Of a DNA stretch of 8,905 bases, positions 1-5,205 are shown in pieces (the stretch's first letter is position 1; each line of letters begins with the position of its first letter). A model generated the notes under the pieces. It saw only the letters and a program-made list of their open reading frames with translations. It was not told where the DNA came from and did not search any database. Location of the stretch: the NCBI GenBank assembly GCA_020853175.1, contig JADYZK010000299.1, positions 1 through 8,905 of the forward strand. Reading direction: 5' to 3'. Both the position numbers and the translations under genes were made by a program. The stretch comes from Bacteroidales bacterium (GTDB lineage Bacteria > Bacteroidota > Bacteroidia > Bacteroidales > F082).

Positions 1-44
1 CCAAACATCACAAACATCACAATTACACTGATAATTTTTTTCAT
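1..44 (-). CDS. N-terminus of an exported protein (partial, runs off left edge)
   Basis: Only the first 14 codons are inside the window. They read MKKIISVIVMFVMF, then the frame continues off the edge. Two lysines followed by an unbroken hydrophobic stretch is what the n- and h-regions of a signal peptide look like, so the product is probably secreted or a lipoprotein; the cleavage site is not in view. The case for a real gene rests on a near-consensus Bacteroidota promoter at 87-117, correctly placed and oriented, giving a leader of roughly 35 nt. There is no Shine-Dalgarno sequence, as is usual in this phylum. The hydrophobic stretch is encoded partly by a 9-bp unit repeated twice in tandem (3-20, giving Val-Met-Phe twice). 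The function cannot be told. Confidence 0.55.
   Translation of the reverse strand, partial: MKKIISVIVMFVMF
3..20. repeat. Tandem 2 x 9 bp repeat in signal peptide codons
   Basis: The 9-mer AAACATCAC occurs at 3-11 and again directly at 12-20. On the minus strand it encodes Val-Met-Phe twice inside the hydrophobic core of the presumed signal peptide. Two copies may well be chance, or a small in-frame duplication. Confidence 0.5.
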
Positions 45-86
45 AAGGGTTGGATTAAGTTTGATTAATAATTTGAATTAATTGCG

Positions 87-117
87 CAAAGGTATTACAG
101 CCTTCAATAAAAGCAAA
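87..117 (-). promoter_or_regulatory. Bacteroidota-type promoter for the left-edge gene
   Basis: On the minus strand, TTTG (114-117) is followed after 19 nt by TACCTTTG (87-94). This fits the Bacteroidota housekeeping sigma pattern TTTG-N19-TAnnTTTG at every fixed base. Transcription would start near position 80, about 35 nt before the ATG at 44. It is the best promoter match in the window. Confidence 0.7.
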
Positions 118-218
118 TAAATTGACTTAAATTTTTTATGCAAGACTACTTATAATTTAACTACTTATTAAACAGTATTTTAGTTAGTATGTATTATAAT
201 TTATTGTTTCAAAAAGTT

Positions 219-255
219 AAAAAAGGCATTGAAACACCGTTTCAATGCCTTTTTG
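219..255 (-). terminator. Intrinsic terminator downstream of threonine dehydrogenase
   Basis: A perfect 16-bp stem (220-235 pairing with 239-254) closes a three-base loop (ACC at 236-238). The arms begin and end in A/T runs. Read on the minus strand, the GC-containing stem is followed by a U6 tract (224-219), and five more U residues follow after a short gap. It lies about 43 nt past the stop codon of the minus-strand dehydrogenase gene and upstream of the promoter at 87-117, so it separates the two transcripts. The T-run on the other side means it could also stop plus-strand transcripts. Confidence 0.85.
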
Positions 256-297
256 CTTTTAAAAGCTATACCACCGGAGTGTATTAAAGACCGTTGA

Positions 298-1251
298 TCA
301 ATCTGAACTCAATTTTTTTCTGATCTCGGTAAGCATCAACTCGGTCATCGTTTCGAGGTTGAAAACATCGTTTAAGCCCCAATCTTTTCGGGCTACATTG
401 TCGTCAATGCTGGCAGGCCAGCTGTCGGCTATGGCCTGTCTGAAATCAGGTTCATAAGTAATAGAAAAGTCGGGTTGGTGCTTCTGGATGGCTTTTGCAA
501 CATCTTTAGGAGTAAAACTCATGCCGCCCACATTGTAACTCGAACGCAACGAAAGCTTGTCGCCGTCGGCTTCCATCAGTTGGATGGTGGCCTTAATGGC
601 ATCATCCATAAACATCATGGGTAAGGCGGTATCTTCTCTCAGAAAACAGTTGTAAGTGTTGTGGCGAATGGCTTCGTAATAAATTTCGACAGCATAATCG
701 GTTGTTCCGCCACCGGCTTCGGTTTTGTGGCTGATAAGGCCGGGATAGCGCAGGCTACGGAAATCAACGTCATATCTTTTTTGGTAATATTCGCCCCAGC
801 GCTCGCCGGCCAGCTTACTGATGCCATAAACAGTATTGGGTTCCATGACAGTGAGCTGGGGAGTGTTATAACGTGGTGTGGTAGGGCCGAAAACAGCGAT
901 AGAGCTGGGCCAGAAGAGCTTTTTGGCATCCGAATCGCGGGCCAGCTCAAGGGTGTTCATCAGCGCACGCATATTGATTTCCCATGCTTGCTGTGGAATT
1001 TTTTCGGCGTTGCCCGAAAGCACAGCAGCCAAATTATACACTTGGGTGATCTTAAAACGAACGGCAAAATGCAGCAAGTTGTTGTAGTCCATCACATCCA
1101 AGGTGTTGAAAGGGCCGCCTTCGAGAATGTCCTTCGGTGGTTGTTTAATATCGGTGGCAAAAACATTTTCGTTGCCATAAATTTTTCTCAAGGCCAAGGT
1201 AAGCTCCGAACCTATTTGTCCTGAACAACCAATCACAAGAATACGCTCCAT
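298..1251 (-). CDS. L-threonine 3-dehydrogenase, SDR (NAD-dependent epimerase-like) type
   Basis: Oxidises L-threonine to 2-amino-3-ketobutyrate with NAD+ in the cytoplasm, the first step of threonine breakdown to glycine and acetyl-CoA. The 317-residue protein is a full-length extended short-chain dehydrogenase. The NAD-binding glycine motif GCSGQIG is at residues 8-14 on a first beta strand (ILVIG). The expected acidic residue for NAD binding (FATDI) is at 31-35. The catalytic YxxxK is Y142-K146 (VYGISK), with a PSS serine region at 115-117. The stretches FGPTTPR (121-127) and GGTTDYAVEI (181-190) are, from memory, characteristic of SDR-type threonine dehydrogenases such as that of Flavobacterium frigidimaris, rather than of sugar epimerases. 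This type is unrelated to the zinc-dependent E. coli Tdh. The partner gene kbl is not adjacent. The gene stands alone between its own terminator (219-255) and a divergent gene. A UDP-sugar epimerase is the alternative, but the motifs argue against it. Confidence 0.88.
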   Translation of the reverse strand: MERILVIGCSGQIGSELTLALRKIYGNENVFATDIKQPPKDILEGGPFNTLDVMDYNNLLHFAVRFKITQVYNLAAVLSGNAEKIPQQAWEINMRALMNTLELARDSDAKKLFWPSSIAVFGPTTPRYNTPQLTVMEPNTVYGISKLAGERWGEYYQKRYDVDFRSLRYPGLISHKTEAGGGTTDYAVEIYYEAIRHNTYNCFLREDTALPMMFMDDAIKATIQLMEADGDKLSLRSSYNVGGMSFTPKDVAKAIQKHQPDFSITYEPDFRQAIADSWPASIDDNVARKDWGLNDVFNLETMTELMLTEIRKKLSSD

Positions 1252-1284
1252 ATAGTATCTGTTATTTATTTAACAATTAAAAAG

Positions 1285-1292
1285 CAAATGTA
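1285..1292 (-). promoter_or_regulatory. Probable -7 box for threonine dehydrogenase
   Basis: The minus strand reads TACATTTG, an exact TAnnTTTG box, about 33 nt upstream of the dehydrogenase ATG at 1251. No TTG is present at the expected distance upstream, so the -33 element is weak or absent. Confidence 0.4.
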
Positions 1293-1344
1293 GCAGTTTT
1301 CCCTTTCGGATGGGCTGTGGAAGGCTTTTTCCGTTGAAATTTCG

Positions 1345-1352
1345 TTTCTTTG
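1345..1352 (+). promoter_or_regulatory. Possible -7 box for cysS
   Basis: TTTCTTTG matches TAnnTTTG except at the second base. It would start transcription only a few bases before the cysS ATG at 1366, giving a very short leader. No clear -33 element is seen. The 114-bp divergent spacer shared with threonine dehydrogenase must hold the cysS promoter, but this is only a weak candidate. Confidence 0.22.
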
Positions 1353-1365
1353 CAATCTCAAAATA

Positions 1366-2859
1366 ATGTTGAATATGCCAAAGCTCCGCAACAGTTCCCA
1401 AGTGGTCATCTATAATAGCCTCAGCCGCAGCAAGGAAAAATTTGTATCCCTGCAACCCGAACATATTGGTATGTATGTGTGTGGCCCTACGGTTTATGGC
1501 GACGCCCATTTGGGCCATGCCCGACCTGCCATCACTTTCGATTTGGTGTACCGATATTTTACCCATCTCGGCTCCAAGGTGCGGTATGTGCGCAACATCA
1601 CTGATGTAGGTCATTTGGAAAATGATGCCGACGAAGGCGAAGATAAAATTGCACAAAAAGCTCGTCTTCAACAGATTGAACCCATGGAAGTGGTGCAGTT
1701 TTACACCGTGCTTTACCACAAAAACATGGATCAGCTCAATGTTTTGCGGCCTTCGATCGAGCCTCATGCCTCAGGACATATTATTGAGCAAATTGAAATG
1801 ATTCAGCGTATTATGGAAAAAGGATATGCCTACGAGGTGGACGGATCAGTTTATTTCGATGTGCAGAAATACAGCCAAAACCATCATTACGGCATCCTTT
1901 CAGGACGAAAAATCGAAGATTTATTAAGCAATACCCGCCAATTGGCCGGGCAATCTGACAAGCGCAGCAGTGCCGACTTTGCCATTTGGAAAAAAGCCGA
2001 ACCCATTCATATTATGCGATGGCCCTCACCTTGGGGCAATGGTTTTCCGGGTTGGCACATGGAATGCTCTGCCATGGGTTGCAAGTATCTTGGCGACCAG
2101 TTCGATATCCACGGCGGGGGACTTGATTTGCTCTTTCCTCATCACGAATCGGAGATTGCACAATCAACAATTGCCAACGGCAAGGCGCCTGTACGCTATT
2201 GGATGCACAACAATATGATTACCATTGACGGACAAAAGATGGGAAAATCATTGGGCAATGCCATGTCGTTAGATGATATTTTCGTCGGCAGTCATCCCTT
2301 GCTCGAGAAAGCCTACAGCCCAATGACCATCAGGTTTTTTATTTTACAGGCCCATTACCGCAGCACCCTCGATTTCTCCAACGAAGCCTTGCAAGCTGCA
2401 GAAAAAGGACTCAAAAAACTGCTTGCCGCCGACACAGCTTTGCGTAATCTTAAAGCACAAACCACGGCAAAAGACCAAGGCGTTGATCCCATTGTTGAAG
2501 CTTGCTATGCCGCCATGAACGACGATTTTAGCAGTCCGATGGCCATTGCATCTCTTTTTGATGCCGTGAAAATGATCAACGCTGCCGCTGATGGGCTTCT
2601 CGCACTGAATGAAAACGACCTGGCCCAACTCATACAACTGTTTGATGATTTTGTATTCGACATTTTGGGTTTAAAACCTGAAACATCCGGCACCGACCTC
2701 GAACTGGTAGATGGATTGATGCAAACCATTATCGGCCTCAGGCAAGAAGCGCGTGCTAAAAAAGATTTTGATACCAGCGATGTCATTCGCGATAGTTTAG
2801 CAAAACTGAACATCGTGCTGAAAGACGGTAAGGAAGGCACCAAATGGGAGTTGAAATAA
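1366..2859 (+). CDS. cysS: Cysteinyl-tRNA synthetase (cysteine--tRNA ligase)
   Basis: A class I aminoacyl-tRNA synthetase that charges tRNA-Cys with cysteine using ATP. All landmarks are present in the 497-residue protein. The first zinc-binding cysteine is C39 in YVCGPTVYG. The HIGH motif is HLGH at 48-51. The N-terminal domain signature TDVGH is at 79-83. The other zinc ligands, by alignment to E. coli, are C234 (HMECSAM), H259 and E263 ([11 protein letters not shown]). The KMSKS loop is KMGKS at 291-295, with glycine in place of serine. A helical anticodon-binding region follows from about residue 380, ending in a short basic tail. Length is close to the usual 460-500. Translation could start at M1 or at M4 (position 1375); neither has a Shine-Dalgarno sequence. 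It is transcribed divergently from threonine dehydrogenase and convergently with the GNAT gene, so it is probably monocistronic. Confidence 0.97.
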   Translation: MLNMPKLRNSSQVVIYNSLSRSKEKFVSLQPEHIGMYVCGPTVYGDAHLGHARPAITFDLVYRYFTHLGSKVRYVRNITDVGHLENDADEGEDKIAQKARLQQIEPMEVVQFYTVLYHKNMDQLNVLRPSIEPHASGHIIEQIEMIQRIMEKGYAYEVDGSVYFDVQKYSQNHHYGILSGRKIEDLLSNTRQLAGQSDKRSSADFAIWKKAEPIHIMRWPSPWGNGFPGWHMECSAMGCKYLGDQFDIHGGGLDLLFPHHESEIAQSTIANGKAPVRYWMHNNMITIDGQKMGKSLGNAMSLDDIFVGSHPLLEKAYSPMTIRFFILQAHYRSTLDFSNEALQAAEKGLKKLLAADTALRNLKAQTTAKDQGVDPIVEACYAAMNDDFSSPMAIASLFDAVKMINAAADGLLALNENDLAQLIQLFDDFVFDILGLKPETSGTDLELVDGLMQTIIGLRQEARAKKDFDTSDVIRDSLAKLNIVLKDGKEGTKWELK

Positions 2860-2915
2860 TTGCTTTTTCAGCGTGTGTTTCTTTCTGTCTCATGAAGTCA
2901 ACACAAAGAAAGCAA
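2860..2915. terminator. Weak hairpin between convergent genes (possible terminator)
   Basis: TTGCTTT at 2860-2866 can pair with AAAGCAA at 2909-2915, extended by a G-U and an A-U pair. Inside it, TGTGTT (2874-2879) pairs with AACACA (2900-2905). The two stems are separated by an uneven internal loop, and the apical loop is about 20 nt. It fills the 57-bp gap between the convergent cysS and GNAT genes, where a terminator is expected. There is no good U-tract on either side, so support is poor. Confidence 0.25.
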
Positions 2916-2916
2916 C

Positions 2917-3777
2917 TTAATAAGCATCAAAATCGAGGCTTAAAAACTTGATTTGATTGCTTACAATCATCCTTCCTTGATTTGTTAAGTCGCGAAAGAT
3001 TAAGTTCAAAGGCGAGGGTTTTAAGCGGTCAGGAAAGGGAAAATAGAGTTTTTGTTTCCACGAAAGTTTTTCGTCCAAACCCATCCAAATAGTTACAGGA
3101 TTGAGTCCGGCGGTTGACTTTAACGGAACATTTTTGGGCAGCGATTCCAAAGGAAAAGTTCCCAACACAGCATGAATTCCAAATTTTCCGGTGGGAGCCA
3201 ACACTGTAAAATGATCTTTTTTCAGTTTCACCACATAGTGTAGTTTGGGGTTGTTGAGGCGCCAAGTCAGCAAATCTTTGTCCCAGTCGCGGGCATATTC
3301 ATAGTCTTTTGCAAAAGTGACACCAGGTGTTCCAGTTCCGAATTTTACATCGAGCGGCGCCACGAGCGTAAAGCCCAGATGCTTGAGAAAACCCGGAGTG
3401 CTGTTGGCGTTGGCCACACCAATTACAAACTCATAACCCGAAGCCAAACCGAGTTCGAATGTTTTTTCGGCAAGCAGGGTAAAAAGCCGTTTTCCCCTAT
3501 GGTTTTCGTGAGTGGCCGAGTTGAGCGAAAGCAAACCTTTTGTTTTTTTTCCGTTTATATAGGCCACGATGGGCTGCGTAACATAATGGGCTGCCAGCTC
3601 ATTTCCGGCCCAGGCGTTGAAACCCACTGCCGTTCCCACCGGATTTTTGTTGTATTCCCAATCCACAAATTCGGGAGTAAACTGCGTTGAAGCACCAAAA
3701 ACTTCCGTGAGCAAGTTGGCGGTTTGCGCAATTCCGTGGGCTGTTAAATCAATGGGCTTTAAAATGTAATCAGACAT
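2917..3777 (-). CDS. GNAT-family N-acyltransferase
   Basis: A predicted acyl-CoA dependent acyltransferase; the acceptor is unknown. Starting at the ATG at 3777 (MSDYIL) the protein has 286 residues. The frame stays open upstream to 3888, but that extension would overlap the divergent membrane-protein gene and reads as non-coding, so the inner start is preferred. The GNAT acyl-CoA pyrophosphate-binding loop is visible as HRGKRLFTLL at 93-102, after a beta strand (GLLSLNSATH, 81-90). It is followed by the usual strand plus the asparagine-containing turn (VIGVANANSTPGFLKHLGF, 118-136). The C-terminal half (about 150-286) is less recognisable and may be a second degenerate GNAT-like lobe. There is no signal peptide or membrane segment, so the protein is cytoplasmic. 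It is divergent from the glycolipid gene cluster with only 58 bp between starts, which hints at, but does not prove, a shared role such as acylating a sugar. Confidence 0.75.
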   Translation of the reverse strand: MSDYILKPIDLTAHGIAQTANLLTEVFGASTQFTPEFVDWEYNKNPVGTAVGFNAWAGNELAAHYVTQPIVAYINGKKTKGLLSLNSATHENHRGKRLFTLLAEKTFELGLASGYEFVIGVANANSTPGFLKHLGFTLVAPLDVKFGTGTPGVTFAKDYEYARDWDKDLLTWRLNNPKLHYVVKLKKDHFTVLAPTGKFGIHAVLGTFPLESLPKNVPLKSTAGLNPVTIWMGLDEKLSWKQKLYFPFPDRLKPSPLNLIFRDLTNQGRMIVSNQIKFLSLDFDAY

Positions 3778-3794
3778 GGTTAGAATTTTAGTAG

Positions 3795-3802
3795 TAAATT
3801 TG
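3795..3802 (+). promoter_or_regulatory. Probable -7 box of the glycolipid gene cluster
   Basis: TAAATTTG is an exact TAnnTTTG match, 33 nt before the ATG at 3836 of the first gene in the cluster. No TTG occurs at the right distance upstream, so the -33 element is weak. It lies in the 58-bp divergent spacer. Confidence 0.45.
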
Positions 3803-3812
3803 CTTCTTGATG

Positions 3813-3820
3813 CGAAATTA
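3813..3820 (-). promoter_or_regulatory. Possible -7 box for the GNAT gene
   Basis: The minus strand reads TAATTTCG, one base away from TAnnTTTG, about 35 nt before the GNAT start at 3777. No -33 element is seen. If both this and 3795-3802 are used, two divergent promoters overlap within the same 58 bp and could compete. Confidence 0.22.
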
Positions 3821-3835
3821 AAGCAATTTTGAAGA

Positions 3836-4210
3836 ATGAATATGTTTAAAGTCGTCTTATTGTCGGTTTTTACCACGCTGCTCATCACAACCGGACAAGT
3901 GCTATGGAAGATCGGACTTCAAAAAATCGGCGGATTTTACATCGCTGAAAAAAGTATTATAGAAAATTTCTTTCGAATTATTTTCAACGGCTGGATTTTT
4001 TCAGGCTTCGTGGTGTATGCCATCGCAACGGGCTTTTTTATGTGGCTACTTTCCAAATTCGAGATCAGCCTAGTGATTCCGATTTCGAGCGTTGCTTTTA
4101 TTTATTCGCTGATGGCCGGATACTGGATATTTAACGAAACCATCAGTCCCTTGCGCATTGTAGGCGTTCTTTGTATTATGTTTGGTGTGTTTTTGGTAGT
4201 TAGAAATTAG
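3836..4210 (+). CDS. Four-helix SMR/EamA-like membrane protein, ArnE/ArnF-like putative lipid-sugar flippase
   Basis: A 124-residue integral membrane protein with four hydrophobic segments at about 5-22, 50-72, 77-98 and 104-122, the layout of the small multidrug resistance (SMR) fold. The first helix carries TTGQVLWKIGL (18-28). The glutamate that couples protons in EmrE-type drug exporters (Glu14) has no counterpart in this helix; a glutamine followed by a Trp-Lys is found instead. That resembles the ArnE/ArnF branch, which is thought to flip undecaprenyl-phosphate-aminoarabinose. Its length falls between E. coli ArnE (111) and ArnF (128). Only one such gene is present, so it would have to work as a homodimer or with a partner elsewhere. 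It is first in a co-directional cluster with a deacetylase and two glycosyltransferases, which favours a lipid-linked sugar as cargo over a drug. The fold is well supported; the cargo is inferred from neighbours. Confidence 0.8.
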   Translation: MNMFKVVLLSVFTTLLITTGQVLWKIGLQKIGGFYIAEKSIIENFFRIIFNGWIFSGFVVYAIATGFFMWLLSKFEISLVIPISSVAFIYSLMAGYWIFNETISPLRIVGVLCIMFGVFLVVRN

Positions 4211-4218
4211 CAGAAAAC

Positions 4219-4233
4219 ATGCCCAAACCATGA
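4219..4233 (+). other. Mini-ORF (4 codons) overlapping the deacetylase start
   Basis: ATG CCC AAA CCA TGA lies in the 19-bp gap after the SMR gene. Its stop codon overlaps the first ATG of the deacetylase gene in an ATGA arrangement (4230-4233). Such overlaps can couple translation, but a four-codon frame can easily arise by chance. Confidence 0.15.
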
Positions 4234-5132
4234 AGATGAATTTTGTAACTTTTGACATTGAGGAATGGTTTGCCGCCAATTACGGAAGCGTTGACCTTAG
4301 TCGGTTCTCCGACAGCTCGTCGCACCTCGAGCGTGGAGTTGATCGGTTGATTGACTTATGTTCCCAAGCAGAGGTTACTTCGACTTGTTTTGTGGTTGGC
4401 GATATTGCCCGCGACAAACCCCATGTGGTGAAAAAATTGCACCGCACCGGCCACGAAATTGCTTCGCATAGCTTTGCTCACGAGCTCGTTTATAAGATGA
4501 CTCCCGAAGCTTTTGCTGCCGATTTGAAGCTTTCGTGCGATCATCTTGAGCAAATCATCGGCGAAAAAATAATTGGTTTTAGGGCACCGTCATGGTCGGT
4601 GAAAGCCGAAACGCTGCCTTGGTTTTATGAGGTATTGCAGCAACAAGGCATCCTTTATTCCTCTTCCGTTTTTCCGGGAAAAACTTACCTCTATGGTATT
4701 CCTGATTTTCCTGAGAAAATTCATCAACCGATCATTGCTGGCGTTGCACAAAAAGTGTGGGAAATTCCGCAAACCCTTTTTTCGGTTGCAGGCAAAAAAT
4801 TTGGTTTTAGCGGAGGGTTTTACCTTCGGGCCTTACCTTCATGGTTCATCATTAGCATGATGAAAAGGAAAAATGAAGCCAGAAAAAGTGTTTTTCTCTA
4901 CTTGCATCCCCGCGAAATTGACCCCCAAGCGCCCAAGCTACAACTGCCTCCTCTTGAAAGATTGATACATTATTATGGTGTTGAAGGATGCGAAAGAAAA
5001 TTCACCAAAATTCTTCAAAAGTTTAACGGCACCTTCATGGTGATGGGCGACCACATCCGACAACTCAACATTGAAAAAGAAATCAATGGACAATCTCCAA
5101 TGGATGAGGATGAAAACAATATCCACTTTTGA
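4230..5132 (+). CDS. Cytoplasmic polysaccharide deacetylase (NodB homology), ArnD/DUF3473-like
   Basis: A predicted metal-dependent deacetylase that removes an N-acyl group from a sugar. The 300-residue protein begins almost directly with motif 1, TFDIEEW (7-13): D9 is the likely catalytic base and E11 replaces the second aspartate of the usual TFDD. H80 and H84 (SHSFAHE) form the HxxxH metal site, with the arginine motif GFRAPSW at 116-122. A C-terminal YLHPREID (224-231) supplies another conserved histidine region. There is no signal peptide, so it should work on the cytoplasmic side, like ArnD (about 296 residues), which deformylates undecaprenyl-phosphate-linked aminoarabinose. Closest by general appearance are the DUF3473-containing deacetylases of exopolysaccharide loci. 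It follows the SMR gene by 19 bp and is co-transcribed with it. The start is either 4230 or the next codon but one at 4236. An exopolysaccharide role is the main alternative. Confidence 0.85.
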   Translation: MKMNFVTFDIEEWFAANYGSVDLSRFSDSSSHLERGVDRLIDLCSQAEVTSTCFVVGDIARDKPHVVKKLHRTGHEIASHSFAHELVYKMTPEAFAADLKLSCDHLEQIIGEKIIGFRAPSWSVKAETLPWFYEVLQQQGILYSSSVFPGKTYLYGIPDFPEKIHQPIIAGVAQKVWEIPQTLFSVAGKKFGFSGGFYLRALPSWFIISMMKRKNEARKSVFLYLHPREIDPQAPKLQLPPLERLIHYYGVEGCERKFTKILQKFNGTFMVMGDHIRQLNIEKEINGQSPMDEDENNIHF

Positions 5133-5157
5133 AAATCGTTAAATACAGCTACTTTTG
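5128..5157 (+). promoter_or_regulatory. Internal Bacteroidota-type promoter for the two transferase genes
   Basis: TTTG (5128-5131) is followed after 18 nt by TACTTTTG (5150-5157), an exact TAnnTTTG box with spacing one base short of the usual 19. The -33 element overlaps the stop codon of the deacetylase gene. Transcription would start near 5164, about 38 nt before the GT-C start at 5202. This would let the two glycosyltransferase genes be expressed apart from the upstream pair. Confidence 0.6.
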
Positions 5158-5178
5158 CAAGTCAACTGCGGTTGAGAA

Positions 5179-5205
5179 ATGTTTGAAACAAAGCCATTGA
5201 TATGA
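5179..5205 (+). other. Mini-ORF (8 codons) overlapping the GT-C start
   Basis: An ATG at 5179 opens a frame encoding MFETKPLI. Its TGA (5203-5205) overlaps the ATG of the membrane transferase (5202-5204) as ATGA. It would lie within the leader of transcripts from the promoter at 5128-5157. It could be a translation-coupling leader or chance; it repeats the arrangement seen at 4219-4233. Confidence 0.2.

Larger units (their letters stand above)
45..297. other. Non-coding, A/T-rich spacer
   Basis: No reading frame in this spacer looks coding. It holds the promoter of the left-edge gene (87-117) and the dehydrogenase terminator (219-255). In between are very A/T-rich bases with a 9-bp direct repeat (ACTACTTAT at 145-153 and 160-168), centred about 75 nt upstream of the predicted transcription start. 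The repeat could be an activator site, but nothing else supports that. Confidence 0.6.

Noticed and set aside
661..1224. A 187-codon open frame on the plus strand across threonine dehydrogenase
   Set aside because: The minus-strand frame carries full SDR motifs; the plus frame has no recognisable domain.
1270..1767. A 165-codon open frame on the minus strand overlapping the cysS start
   Set aside because: It is antisense to the HIGH region of CysRS and has no motif of its own.
3778..3888. Upstream extension of the GNAT reading frame (37 more codons, start at 3888)
   Set aside because: It would overlap the divergent SMR gene by 53 bp and run through the promoter region; the residues do not resemble the family and the ATG at 3777 gives a normal N-terminus.
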